Shown here: positions 45,415 to 54,341 of the stretch, one piece after another
Layout: each line of letters starts with the position of its first letter
Numbering within the stretch: the first letter of the stretch is position 1
DNA from: Shewanella ulleungensis
GTDB lineage: Bacteria; Pseudomonadota; Gammaproteobacteria; Enterobacterales; Shewanellaceae
Assembly (NCBI RefSeq): GCF_014648315.1
Contig: NZ_BMQW01000013.1
Coordinates: 29,634-93,633 of the forward strand
DNA: 64,000 nucleotides
Reading direction: 5' to 3'
The notes under the pieces: generated by a model
The model's database searches: none
What the model was told of the DNA's origin: nothing
What the model saw: only the letters and a program-made list of their open reading frames with translations
Translations under genes and position numbers: made by a program

Positions 45415-45987
45415 ATGCATTGTCGTCGTCACGCAGGTTTTACCTTACTTGAGGTACTGCTGGTTGCATTGTTAATGGGCTTGGTGGCTGCTGCAGTCAC
45501 CATTTCTATGAACGTAGCAGGGCCAGAGCAAGCACTTAAAAAACAGGCGCAACGATTCATGTCGGCGACTGAAATGGTGCTGGACGAAAGTGTACTCAGT
45601 GGCCAATTTATTGGCATTGTGATTGATGAAGACGAATACCAATTTGTATTTTATAAAGAAGGAAAATGGCTGCCTGTTGAGCAAGACCGCCTACTGGCGA
45701 CTCAACAAATGGACGCAGGGATAGTGTTAGATATTGTCATTGATGGTATGCCATTAGTGCAAGAAGATGAACAAGATGAGTCGTGGTTTGACGAGCCGTT
45801 TATCGATGAAGAAAGTGAAGATGATAAGAAAAAACATCCAGAACCACAGATTTTATTATTCCCTAGTGGCGAAATGACCCCATTTGAACTTAATTTTACC
45901 ACCGTAGATGACGAGCTTAAACCCGTCAATGTGTTAGTGGTTGGTGATGCTCTGGGGCGGTTAACGTTAGGGCGAGTCGATGAATAA
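45415..45987 (+). CDS. gspH: Type II secretion minor pseudopilin GspH
   Basis: A 190-residue minor pseudopilin. The cleavage site is after Gly8 (AG|FTLLEV) with Glu at +5. The globular part has an unusually acidic middle (DEQDESWFDEPFIDEESEDDKKK, shortened here to its character: many Asp and Glu), then strands ending in LGRLTLGRVDE. The start at 45415 is one base after the gspG stop. Earlier starts in this frame lie inside gspG. Confidence 0.92.
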   Translation: MHCRRHAGFTLLEVLLVALLMGLVAAAVTISMNVAGPEQALKKQAQRFMSATEMVLDESVLSGQFIGIVIDEDEYQFVFYKEGKWLPVEQDRLLATQQMDAGIVLDIVIDGMPLVQEDEQDESWFDEPFIDEESEDDKKKHPEPQILLFPSGEMTPFELNFTTVDDELKPVNVLVVGDALGRLTLGRVDE

Positions 45988-46378
45988 TTCACCTCGTTCT
46001 ATTCGTGCATTAAATAAACATCTAGGCATGACTTTGCTCGAGGTGATTGTTGCATTGGCGGTGTTTTCAATTGCAGCGGTGTCGGTAACCAAGAGCTTAA
46101 GCGAACAAATGGCTAATATGCCCATTTTAGAAGAACGCACGCTTGCACAGTGGGTTGCCAGCAATCAAATGGTTGACATTAGATTAACCAGCGACTTTCC
46201 CGATATTGGCAAAAAAGAAGGCCAGGTCGAATTAGCCGGGCGTGAATGGTACTGGCGACAAGAAGTGGTAAAAACCACAGACGATAAATTTAGAATGATT
46301 AAAGTGAGTGTTAGCGACGATAACCGCTATGAACGAATTGTGGCTCAGGTAAGCAGTTATGTGCACAACAAAGCCTAA
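45980..46378 (+). CDS. gspI: Type II secretion minor pseudopilin GspI
   Basis: A 132-residue minor pseudopilin that helps start the filament tip with GspJ and GspK. Cleavage is expected after Gly16 (LG|MTLLEVIVALAVF), Glu at +5. Family features downstream are SNQMVDIRL and EWYWRQEV. It overlaps gspH by eight bases and gspJ by 20. Confidence 0.94.
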   Translation: MNNSPRSIRALNKHLGMTLLEVIVALAVFSIAAVSVTKSLSEQMANMPILEERTLAQWVASNQMVDIRLTSDFPDIGKKEGQVELAGREWYWRQEVVKTTDDKFRMIKVSVSDDNRYERIVAQVSSYVHNKA

Positions 46379-47030
46379 TGTCGGCGGTTTTACCTTACTT
46401 GAAATGCTCATCGCAATAGCGATTTTTGCCATGCTTGGCATTGCGGCTAACTCGGTATTGTCTGCGGTAATGAAAAACGATGAAGTGACCAAAGATTTTG
46501 CGGTTCGCCTCAAAGCATTACAACAAGGATTTGGCGCATTAGAGCGCGACTTAGGACAAATGGTGGCGCGCACGCCAAGATCATTTGAAGGCGATCGCGG
46601 TAAGCAGTTTTTTCAGGCTGGTGATAATATTCTCGACTCTGACACCCAGGCATTAATGTTTTTCAGATTAGGCTGGCTAAACCCAGATGGCATGTTACCT
46701 AGAGGCAGCGTGCAATCGGTTGCTTATGTAGTGCAAGCCGGTCGTTTAGAGCGATGGTATTATCCGTACCCTGAACCCATAGTGGGTGCAGAACCATTAA
46801 AAAGTTTAGTGATTGATCATGTGGTATCGATTGAGTATTCGTTTTTTATTGATGATAAATGGCAGACAAAAGCAGACGGAACAGTGATGCCAAAAGGTAT
46901 TGCCATGGAAATAGAGATTGAAGGCTTAGGTAAAATTCAACGACGTTTTTTATTACCTAAAGGTGCACCCGTTAACGATTCAACAGATTCAGAAGATTCA
47001 GAAGATTCAAACGATAAGGACGCGAGCTAA
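46359..47030 (+). CDS. gspJ: Type II secretion minor pseudopilin GspJ
   Basis: A 223-residue minor pseudopilin. Cleavage after Gly10 (GG|FTLLEMLIAIAIF), Glu at +5. Typical blocks are ALQQGFGALERDLGQMVAR, FRLGWLNPDG and VAYVVQAGRLERWYYP. The protein ends in an acidic Ser/Asp tail encoded by a 9-base tandem repeat, an unusual addition. It overlaps gspI by 20 bases and gspK by one base. Confidence 0.94.
   Translation: MCTTKPNVGGFTLLEMLIAIAIFAMLGIAANSVLSAVMKNDEVTKDFAVRLKALQQGFGALERDLGQMVARTPRSFEGDRGKQFFQAGDNILDSDTQALMFFRLGWLNPDGMLPRGSVQSVAYVVQAGRLERWYYPYPEPIVGAEPLKSLVIDHVVSIEYSFFIDDKWQTKADGTVMPKGIAMEIEIEGLGKIQRRFLLPKGAPVNDSTDSEDSEDSNDKDAS
46977..47009 (+). repeat. Nine-base tandem repeat in the 3' end of gspJ
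   Basis: Four copies of GATTCA occur at a 9-base period (46977, 46986, 46995 and 47004), mostly separated by GAA. The encoded tail repeats Asp-Ser with Glu or Thr. The repeat keeps the frame, so a copy-number change would alter tail length without a frameshift. Confidence 0.85.
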
Positions 47031-48016
47031 TGGGCGGCCAAAAGCAGCGAGGTGTCGCGCTGATTGTCGTTATGCTGATTGTAGCTTTAGTGGTCATTAT
47101 TGCCACCAATATTACCAGTCGCAACCAGTTATCTATGCGTCGGACGTTAAACATGGCGCAATATGACCAAGCTTATTGGTATGCCATGTCTGCTGAAGAG
47201 CTTGCCATGAAAGTGCTTAAACAAGATTTTGAAGACGCCGAAGGCACAGTGCATTTACAACAATACTGGGCTTTAGCTAATGTAGTCTTTCCGGCAGAGT
47301 ACGGTGAAATTGTTGGCGAAATTGAAGATATGCGAGCCTGTTTTAATGTCAATGCAGTAGGCGAGCCGTCAAGTACTACTGAAGATAATCAACCTAAAAT
47401 GACCTTAGCAGCAAGGCAGTTTCAATCTTTGTTAATTAGCTTAGGTGTTGATGAGTTTGGTGCAGAGCAACTAACGCAAACCTTAAAAGATTACGTCGAC
47501 GTGGATACGGTATCGAGTGCTTATGGCGCAGAAGATGCTGAATATGAGTCGCGTAATGTGCCGTATCGCGCAGCAAATACCTTGATGCAGCATCGTAGCG
47601 AATTACGTGCAGTGCTTGGGTTTAATCAAAATGTGTACATCAATATTTTAGATTACGTCTGTGCAATACCCGGTGACAGTCGACAGTTATTAAATGTGAA
47701 TACCGTTAAAGTTGAACAAGCAGCCTTACTTGCCGCGATGTTAGAGAATGAAGTTTCGGTAAGTGAAGCTGAAAATATTATCAACGAACGCCCCGCAGAC
47801 GGTTACGGTACGATTGAAGAATTTTGGGAAAGCTCATCGCTAAGCAGTATTAAAGCGGAAGCAGACCTCAAGTCGAGCTTTGTTGTCGATAGCGAGTATT
47901 TTTTATTACACGCGGGCGCCAAAGTCGACAATGCTATATTTAGAATGGACAGTGTGCTTAAGCGCAATGGCAATAATTTAGAAGTGCTCACCCGTCAGTA
48001 TGGTGGTCAACAATAA
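47030..48016 (+). CDS. gspK: Type II secretion minor pseudopilin GspK
   Basis: A 328-residue protein, the largest pseudopilin, sitting at the filament tip. Its cleavage site is RG|VALIVVMLIVAL with Val rather than Glu at +5, which is normal for GspK and marks the last subunit added. The insert domain has FNVNAVGEP, LKDYVDVDTVSSAYGAEDAEYESR and a helix-hairpin-like segment. It overlaps the last base of gspJ and precedes gspL by 51 bases. Confidence 0.94.
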   Translation: MGGQKQRGVALIVVMLIVALVVIIATNITSRNQLSMRRTLNMAQYDQAYWYAMSAEELAMKVLKQDFEDAEGTVHLQQYWALANVVFPAEYGEIVGEIEDMRACFNVNAVGEPSSTTEDNQPKMTLAARQFQSLLISLGVDEFGAEQLTQTLKDYVDVDTVSSAYGAEDAEYESRNVPYRAANTLMQHRSELRAVLGFNQNVYINILDYVCAIPGDSRQLLNVNTVKVEQAALLAAMLENEVSVSEAENIINERPADGYGTIEEFWESSSLSSIKAEADLKSSFVVDSEYFLLHAGAKVDNAIFRMDSVLKRNGNNLEVLTRQYGGQQ

Positions 48017-48067
48017 TAACAAGCTCATAGCGTGTAAAAGACGTATTGAGAGCGGTGGAGAATAACA

Positions 48068-49276
48068 GTGTCTGAACGGCTATTTATCCGATTAGGAAAA
48101 ACATCAGAACACCCATGTTCATGGCTTGTCTGGTCAGAGCAAGAGCAAGAGATTATTGCCTCAGGTGAGTTGGCTGACGCCGCGAGCCTGAGCAGTTTAG
48201 CTGAGCGTGCGGGCAATCGTCCTGTTGATGTACTTGTGCCAGCGGCCAGTATGACATTAACTCAAATTGCTTTACCTGAAAAAGGCCAGCGCCAAGCGTT
48301 AAAAGCCTTGCCTTACATGCTAGAAGAAACGCTCGCAACAGATGTTGAACGTATGCATTTTGTGGTTGGTCCGCGCGAGGGCGAACATCTCAATGTAGCA
48401 GCGGTAGCTCATGAGCAAATGCAAACATGGTTAGCGTGGTTACAAGATGCGGGCTTAAAAGTAAAACGCATTGTGCCAGATTGCTTAGCGTTGCCACTAG
48501 AGCAATGCAGATGGGCTGCAATGAGTTTAGGGAACGAATATTTAATACGTACATCTGAGGGTGGCGGCATCAGCCTACCTAAAGCGTGGTCAGCCTTTGC
48601 GCTGCCTCAGTTAGTCAAGCAAGCGACAGAGCGCAATGATAACGCTCAAATCAACGTAGCCAGCTATAGCGAAGACATTGCGATTGAAGGTGTGCAAGTA
48701 GACAGTAAGCCACTTGATCTGCCAATGATGGTGTTGGCTAAAGGTGTGTTGAATGCACCCATTGATTTACTCAGTGGTATCTACAAGCCTAAACGTGAAT
48801 ATAGCAAGCATCTGTTAGTGTGGAAAAATGCCGCGATTGTTTTAGTGCTCGCCATTGTATTAGCATTGGTGAATAAAGGTTTGATGATCCATCAGCTGAA
48901 TAATGACACTGAAGTGTTACGTACTCAAAGCGAAGTGATTTTTAAACAAGCTGTACCAGGAGTTAATCGCATTGTTAATATGCGCTCGCAAATGGACAGT
49001 GCATTACGCAGCATGCAAGGCCAAGGTGGCGGAGCGGCATTTTTTGAAATGCTCGACGGTCTCAAACCTGCATTCAGTAAAGTACCAGATCTTAAGCCAA
49101 ATAGTTTACGCTTTGAGGGCAACCGTAATGAGTTACGTATGCAAGTGACCGCGCAAAATTATGCCCAAATTGATCAATTTAAAGAGATCGTAGCCAAAGA
49201 TTATCAATTAGATGGTGGCGCTATGAACAGCACGGATGAAAACGTGACAAGTACATTGACCTTGAGGAGCAAATAA
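48068..49276 (+). CDS. gspL: Type II secretion protein GspL
   Basis: A 402-residue bitopic protein that recruits GspE to the membrane. The actin-like cytoplasmic domain spans about residues 1-235 (PVDVLVPAASMTLTQIALPEKGQRQALKALPYMLEE, quoted in part by character), followed by one helix (about 258-275) and a periplasmic ferredoxin-like domain. The start is GTG at 48068, preceded by GGAG nearby. gspM follows one base after its stop. Confidence 0.92.
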   Translation: MSERLFIRLGKTSEHPCSWLVWSEQEQEIIASGELADAASLSSLAERAGNRPVDVLVPAASMTLTQIALPEKGQRQALKALPYMLEETLATDVERMHFVVGPREGEHLNVAAVAHEQMQTWLAWLQDAGLKVKRIVPDCLALPLEQCRWAAMSLGNEYLIRTSEGGGISLPKAWSAFALPQLVKQATERNDNAQINVASYSEDIAIEGVQVDSKPLDLPMMVLAKGVLNAPIDLLSGIYKPKREYSKHLLVWKNAAIVLVLAIVLALVNKGLMIHQLNNDTEVLRTQSEVIFKQAVPGVNRIVNMRSQMDSALRSMQGQGGGAAFFEMLDGLKPAFSKVPDLKPNSLRFEGNRNELRMQVTAQNYAQIDQFKEIVAKDYQLDGGAMNSTDENVTSTLTLRSK

Positions 49277-49277
49277 G

Positions 49278-49754
49278 ATGAATAATTTGCGTACTTGGTG
49301 GCAAGGCTTAGCGCTTAGAGAGCAGCAGCTCGTTGGCTTTTGTGCAGCAATACTCATTATTGGGATTATGTATTGGGGTATATGGACACCGATATCAAAT
49401 GCTCAAATAGAGGCAGAACGCAGCCATAATGCTGCCCAACAAACCTTAAATTATGTAAAGCAAACCGCCAATAAAATTGCTGGTTTAAAACAAGCTGGCG
49501 CTCAAGAAAAAGTGCGTGGCAGCTTAAGTTCAATCGTTAACCAAACTGCTGGACAATACCAATTAGAAATCACTCGAATGCAGCCGCAAGGTGACAAAAT
49601 ACAGTTATGGATGGACGATGTTCCGTTTGATGCATTACTTGGTTATTTACACGATTTAGTTGAACAAAAAGGCTTAACGCTAGACAGCGTAGATTTAGCC
49701 GAGTCTGATGTTACTGGCTTTGTTAAAGTCAGACGTATTCAGCTTTCACAGTAA
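49278..49754 (+). CDS. gspM: Type II secretion protein GspM
   Basis: A 158-residue inner-membrane protein that pairs with GspL. A short cytoplasmic start (LRTWWQGLALREQQL) is followed by one helix (about residues 18-36) and a periplasmic ferredoxin-like part with QLEITRMQPQGDKIQLWMDDVPFDALL. AAGATG-type spacing from gspL is a single base, so translation is coupled. Confidence 0.93.
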   Translation: MNNLRTWWQGLALREQQLVGFCAAILIIGIMYWGIWTPISNAQIEAERSHNAAQQTLNYVKQTANKIAGLKQAGAQEKVRGSLSSIVNQTAGQYQLEITRMQPQGDKIQLWMDDVPFDALLGYLHDLVEQKGLTLDSVDLAESDVTGFVKVRRIQLSQ

Positions 49755-49763
49755 GGATTTTTT

Positions 49764-50525
49764 GTGAGTTTATTTTTTAAAATACTGGTTGGCGTGATTG
49801 TTTATCTTATTTTTCTCGTCGCTTATATTCCTGCAAACTGGTTAGTCAGTATTGCACCGCTTCCTAATAATACGGTGTTGAGTGGTGTAGACGGAACCTT
49901 ATGGCAAGGTAAAGCAGCATTGGTGAGTGTCGATCAGCGTCAAGTCGAACATGTGAGTTGGCAATTAAGTCCTTGGGGCTTATTTATGGGCCAAGCCAAT
50001 ATTGATTTTAGTATTGGCAATCGTGCAACACCTGTTAGTGGTAAAGGTAGCGTAACTTGGTCTCTTGCGGGGGTTAGCGGCAAAAATATTCGCCTTGATG
50101 TTCCAGATAGTTTTTTACTTGCCGGAGCTAAATTACCTTTTAAAACTCAAGTGAGTGGTGATGTAAGCTTAATGGTTGAGGTTTTAGAGCAAGGCAAACC
50201 TTGGTGCGAACAATTAAGTGGGAAATTATTTTTAAATAATACAGATGTTAAAAACCAATTTGGGGCTTACCCTGTAGGTAATATCGCATTAGGTTTGAGT
50301 TGCCTTGACGGCCAACTGCAATTAGCGACAGATGAAACTCAAAATGCATTAGGGTTAACAGGGACAGCTATTTTAGATGAAGCAAACTTAGTTAAAGTCA
50401 GCGCTAAAATTAAGCCGACAGATAGCCAACCAAAAGATTTACGCGACGCGTTACAATTTTTAGGTCGCCAAGATAGCCAGGGATATTATCCAATCAACTA
50501 TCAGGGTGTCGTGCCAGGGTTGTAA
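49764..50525 (+). CDS. gspN: Type II secretion protein GspN
   Basis: A 253-residue protein with one N-terminal helix and a long beta-rich periplasmic part. Family blocks are GTLWQGKAALVSV and VSWQLSPWGLFMGQANIDFSIGN. Its role in secretion is not essential in all species. The start is GTG at 49764 with AAGGA upstream. It closes the operon and a very strong terminator follows. No gspO (prepilin peptidase), gspA, gspB or gspS lies here. Confidence 0.9.
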   Translation: MSLFFKILVGVIVYLIFLVAYIPANWLVSIAPLPNNTVLSGVDGTLWQGKAALVSVDQRQVEHVSWQLSPWGLFMGQANIDFSIGNRATPVSGKGSVTWSLAGVSGKNIRLDVPDSFLLAGAKLPFKTQVSGDVSLMVEVLEQGKPWCEQLSGKLFLNNTDVKNQFGAYPVGNIALGLSCLDGQLQLATDETQNALGLTGTAILDEANLVKVSAKIKPTDSQPKDLRDALQFLGRQDSQGYYPINYQGVVPGL

Positions 50526-50565
50526 ATCAATACTGATATTGTTGGCTCACCAAATAGAAGTAAGT

Positions 50566-50601
50566 AAAAAGCGCGTTGATAGCAATATCAACGCGCTTTT
50601 T
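50566..50601. terminator. Bidirectional terminator after gspN
   Basis: A perfect 16-bp stem (50566-50581 with 50586-50601) has a GCAA tetraloop and A5/T5 ends. It separates the convergent gspN and yrfG. Confidence 0.95.
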
Positions 50602-50625
50602 AATGTTCACTTTCTTTTGTACTCG

Positions 50626-51273
50626 TTAAAGTGCGTGTAATAAGTCACTCACCGCGGGAAACTGCTTAAATACCGTGTGCGGTTTTTTACTGTCGGGATT
50701 ACTCACACCTAATTGATAGCCCACACCAGCGCGCTTTGACGCCGCTAAAATCACTTCACTGTCATCAATAAATAAGCATCTAGCAGGATCTAAATTAAAT
50801 TTATCAAACGCATAACGCCAAAAGTTGGGATGCTCTTTGGGGTAGCCACTTTCATGACTCGACAATAACTCATCTAAGCCATCGGCCAAATTAGTGTGAC
50901 TGAGTTTTAACGCCAAACTGTGAGGGTGGGCATTAGTAAATAAAATTCGCCGCTTGCTTGCTCCGGCAAGCGCTAGTAAAAAAGGCATGCTGTCATTACG
51001 AATGTTAATTTTGTCTGCAGCCGTATGGTGTAAAGCTAAAATATCTAAGCCTAAATGTTGCTGCCAATAATCTAAACAGTACCAATCTAGCGTACCGACC
51101 ACATTATGGTAAGCCTGAGTCACCAAATCATTAGCATCGGCTATGCTTATCTGGCGTAATAGGCTTAATTGTTGTGGTACTAATTGTAGCCAAAAATGAT
51201 TGTCAAAGTGCAAATCTAGCAGGGTGCCATCCATATCGAGCAGCACTGTGTCTATGTTATGCCATGGAAACAT
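50626..51273 (-). CDS. yrfG: GMP/IMP 5'-nucleotidase YrfG (HAD family)
   Basis: A 215-residue HAD phosphatase. The nucleophile block is LLDMDGTLLDLHFDNHFW, motif II is ILFTNAHPHSLALKL and motif III/IV is GYPKEHPNFW with LFIDDSEVIL. The close match in these blocks to E. coli YrfG, a purine nucleotidase, supports the name. It is divergent from nudE, the same neighbourhood as in E. coli. Confidence 0.92.
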   Translation of the reverse strand: MFPWHNIDTVLLDMDGTLLDLHFDNHFWLQLVPQQLSLLRQISIADANDLVTQAYHNVVGTLDWYCLDYWQQHLGLDILALHHTAADKINIRNDSMPFLLALAGASKRRILFTNAHPHSLALKLSHTNLADGLDELLSSHESGYPKEHPNFWRYAFDKFNLDPARCLFIDDSEVILAASKRAGVGYQLGVSNPDSKKPHTVFKQFPAVSDLLHAL

Positions 51274-51350
51274 GTAAATTCCGGTTGTAGAATATACGTA
51301 GAATAGTAAGATTGTACCTTGTCTTTATTAATTCGTCACACGGGGCTGCA

Positions 51351-51917
51351 ATGACACAGCGGCATAAAAAGCCGGAAATCCTGCACACAGAAGTCGTTGC
51401 TAAAAGCCGACTGTTTCAAATTGAGCAGGTACACCTTAAGTTTTCTAATGGCGTTGAACGCCAATATGAAAGAATGAAAGGTGGTAGCAGAGGGGCTGTG
51501 ATGATTGTCCCTATCCACGAAGGTAGGCTGTTATTAGCCAGTGAGTATGCCGCAGGCACAGATAATTATGAATTAGGTTTCCCTAAAGGATTGATCGATC
51601 CTGGTGAAACGGCCATTGAAGCTGCAAACAGAGAGTTGCAAGAAGAGATTGGATTTGGCAGCCATAAGTTGACACTGTTAAAAGAGTTGTCACTTGCGCC
51701 AGGTTATTTTTCTAGCAAAATGCAAATTTTTGTCGCTGAGGAGCTTTATCCTAGCCGCTTAGAAGGGGACGAACCTGAGCCGATAGATGTCATTCCGTGG
51801 CCATTAGCGGACTGGCAATTATTACTCGATAATGGTGATTTTTCAGAGTCTCGCAGTGTGAGTGCACTCTTTTTAACCCAGCAATATTTAGCAACCTCTA
51901 AGACATCGAAAAAATAG
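51351..51917 (+). CDS. nudE: ADP compounds hydrolase NudE
   Basis: A 188-residue Nudix hydrolase that acts on ADP-ribose, NADH and Ap3A-type compounds. The Nudix box is GLIDPGETAIEAANRELQEEIG in full match to Gx5Ex7REUxEExG. YERMKGGSRGAVMIVP and LAPGYFSSKMQIFVAEEL are typical of NudE. The ATG at 51351 was chosen because the 13-residue extension from 51312 is not typical of NudE. It is divergent from yrfG with 77 bases between. Confidence 0.92.
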   Translation: MTQRHKKPEILHTEVVAKSRLFQIEQVHLKFSNGVERQYERMKGGSRGAVMIVPIHEGRLLLASEYAAGTDNYELGFPKGLIDPGETAIEAANRELQEEIGFGSHKLTLLKELSLAPGYFSSKMQIFVAEELYPSRLEGDEPEPIDVIPWPLADWQLLLDNGDFSESRSVSALFLTQQYLATSKTSKK

Positions 51918-52051
51918 TCTTAGCTATGGTTCAACGTGCATGCCATTTGTGCGACACAATAATTTAGGCAACAACCGCGACATAAGGGGGTAAAAAGGTA
52001 GTTTATCCCCTTAGAAGGTCATCCTTATCGAACCCAGCGATTGGAGTAGTA

Positions 52052-52861
52052 ATGAAGCCAGAAGATGTAATCGACCAAGTTATCGGCATCGCCACAGAGG
52101 CCGGAGAGAAAATCCGCGAGATCTACTTAAATGGTAGCTTTAAACGTGAGATCAAATCAGACAATACGCCTGTGACATCGGCAGATTTAGCTGCCCACGA
52201 TATAATCTGCCAACAACTTGCAGCGTTGACTCCAGATATTCCTATTTTGAGTGAAGAAGCTGCTGATATTCCATTAAGTGTACGCGAAACATGGAAGCGT
52301 TATTGGTTGGTCGATCCGCTTGATGGAACAGGTGAGTTTATTGCAGGCAGTGGTGACTTTTCTGTAATTATTGCTTTGGTTGAGCACAATCGTCCTATTA
52401 TGGGGATTGTTTATGTGCCAATGACCAAGGTGTGTTATTACGCCATTGCAGGATTAGGTGCATATAAGCGTGACGGTAAAAATGAAATCCGTATTACCAG
52501 TAAACAGTTAACAAGTAATGAAACTGATAATTTACGTTTAGCGGTAAGTCGCCGCCAAGATCCGCAGTCTGTGTTGAAGCTGCTCAATAAACCGAATCAT
52601 TGTGAGTTAGTTGTGATGGGCGGTGCGGCATTAAAGAGTTGCCTTGTCGCAGAAGGCCGCGCTGATTGTTATGTACGCTTAGGGCCTACTGGTGAGTGGG
52701 ATACCGGCGCGGCACAAATAATTATTGAAGAAGCGGGTGGCGCATTGATTGATATTAACTTGCAGCCAATGACTTACAACGAACGTGAAAGCTTAGAGAA
52801 CCCAAACTTCATCGTTGTAGGTAGCACGAATTTACCTTGGGATATTTTGTTGACGACCTAG
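52052..52861 (+). CDS. cysQ: 3'(2'),5'-bisphosphate nucleotidase CysQ
   Basis: A 269-residue inositol-monophosphatase-fold enzyme that clears 3'-phosphoadenosine 5'-phosphate made during sulfate assimilation. The metal motif is DPLDGTGEFI with an earlier Glu pair (SEEAA). The second is GEWDTGAAQIIIEEAGG. A GGAG lies before the ATG. In E. coli a different gene set flanks it, but in Vibrio-type genomes it sits near nudE as here. Confidence 0.94.
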   Translation: MKPEDVIDQVIGIATEAGEKIREIYLNGSFKREIKSDNTPVTSADLAAHDIICQQLAALTPDIPILSEEAADIPLSVRETWKRYWLVDPLDGTGEFIAGSGDFSVIIALVEHNRPIMGIVYVPMTKVCYYAIAGLGAYKRDGKNEIRITSKQLTSNETDNLRLAVSRRQDPQSVLKLLNKPNHCELVVMGGAALKSCLVAEGRADCYVRLGPTGEWDTGAAQIIIEEAGGALIDINLQPMTYNERESLENPNFIVVGSTNLPWDILLTT

Positions 52862-52965
52862 TTGATGTCTTCTGCAAATATATTTTAAGGCGTATATTGC
52901 TTTTATTTTAACGTGTGAATATTGTACTTACATTGTAAACACTATGTTATTTGAGAGCGAGAAAC

Positions 52966-54297
52966 ATGAAAAACAAAGGAATGTATTCGGCTTTTTCACC
53001 GATTATGTTGGCTGTAGGGATCATTGGTTTAGTCGGTTGTGGTGGCGGGGACGGAGATGACTCGTCTTCTGCTGGCGGTGGCAGCGCAGATGGACGCTTA
53101 ACCGGTGATATTGTTTATTATGCAATGCAATGTGATGTTTCACAGCCAGCGGTTGGAACAGACATTATTGTGCATCGTAAAGATGGCAGTATTTTAAGCC
53201 AATCAAAAGTGCCATCTACAGGTAAGTTTGACATTGCTTGGCCATCTGATGCTTATCACTTCACATATGCGCAACAGATTGATGGTGAGTTATTCGTGCA
53301 CAGCAAATTGAATGTTGTTGCAGGTGATATAGGTATTGTAGGTGAACGCAATGCTAATATCGATTCAGCTTGTGCTTGCTCCGATTACGAATTTGACCTG
53401 AGTGACGTTAAGGCTAACTACAGCGGCTATAGCGTTTATATCGATGGAAAAAACACTACATCTAGCGCCAAGGTATGTGAGCAAGACGGAACCTTACCAC
53501 CGGTTAATTTAGTGTTAACTCCTACCTATGATGATGGTTTGACGCCTTATGCTGCGCAAATAGATGTTAATGGCTTTGCCGATAATAGCACCATATATGT
53601 CGCTCCCTCTATCTTTGAAAATCAAGCTAATGAAGGTGTTGTACTTAATGCCGAATTAAGCAGTGGTAACGAAAATATTTATGACCCTGAATTTAGAACA
53701 TTTTCAGAAACAGATAATGGGCGCGTCAATTGGATTCAATGGCCCATGTCTGCACAAGTTTTCCCTGGATTGTTTGCTAATAACTTTATTACCTATTCTA
53801 ATTTTGAAGCATTAGGGGGTGATGATTACGGCCAAGTGTTTTATTACACTAGTCGTCGCCATCGTGTATCGGATCCTAACGATACGCAAGTTGTGCAGTT
53901 ACAACAAAACCAGCAAAAAATGTTACAAAGTACAGACGCAATTTTAAATAGCTTTAGTGAGGACGGTGCCAGCAATTACGATTTTACTGGCATAGGTTCT
54001 GGTAAAACAATGCTTCAGATAGACTTTGGCCAAAGCAGTATTGCCAACTGGACAATTGAGGCACCGTTAAAAGGTACCTTGCCTGACTTGGATTTACCGA
54101 CAAATTTACAAACACCGTTTGAGCAAATTTCCCAGGCGAATTTATCGGTAATGATTTATGGCTACTTTAGCCATTCGGCGACCCAATATAATCAATTCCG
54201 TGCCAAAGTGGCCGAAATACAACGTACTGATTTGAAAACTCGCTCAAGTTTTTATGATAACTATGTTATTGAGCAAATTTCAGTAGATATTTATTAA
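52966..54297 (+). CDS. Lipoprotein of unknown function
   Basis: A 443-residue protein with a lipoprotein signal peptide: lipobox LVGC with Cys25. The residues after it are Gly-Gly-Gly and then Asp/Ser rich, which suggests sorting to the outer membrane. I recognise no domain in the rest. Visible traits are three pairs of nearby Cys in the first third (MQCDV, ACACSDY, KVCEQDG), a mostly beta-like body and a Gln-rich stretch around residue 315. An in-frame TTG five codons before the ATG is less likely. It is followed by its own terminator. The position between cysQ and mnmH gives no clue. Confidence 0.7.
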   Translation: MKNKGMYSAFSPIMLAVGIIGLVGCGGGDGDDSSSAGGGSADGRLTGDIVYYAMQCDVSQPAVGTDIIVHRKDGSILSQSKVPSTGKFDIAWPSDAYHFTYAQQIDGELFVHSKLNVVAGDIGIVGERNANIDSACACSDYEFDLSDVKANYSGYSVYIDGKNTTSSAKVCEQDGTLPPVNLVLTPTYDDGLTPYAAQIDVNGFADNSTIYVAPSIFENQANEGVVLNAELSSGNENIYDPEFRTFSETDNGRVNWIQWPMSAQVFPGLFANNFITYSNFEALGGDDYGQVFYYTSRRHRVSDPNDTQVVQLQQNQQKMLQSTDAILNSFSEDGASNYDFTGIGSGKTMLQIDFGQSSIANWTIEAPLKGTLPDLDLPTNLQTPFEQISQANLSVMIYGYFSHSATQYNQFRAKVAEIQRTDLKTRSSFYDNYVIEQISVDIY

Positions 54298-54308
54298 GCC
54301 TACAAGAT

Positions 54309-54341
54309 ATAACGCCCTCAATTTAGAGGGCGTTATTTTTT
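54309..54341. terminator. Terminator between the lipoprotein gene and mnmH
   Basis: A perfect 11-bp stem (54309-54319 with 54326-54336) with a 6-nt loop and T tail. It follows the lipoprotein stop by 11 bases and its end touches the mnmH stop codon. Confidence 0.93.

Noticed and set aside
52951..52965. TTG start five codons ahead of the lipoprotein ATG
   Set aside because: The added residues RARN are not needed for the signal peptide, and the ATG lies at a better distance from the GAG-rich ribosome site.
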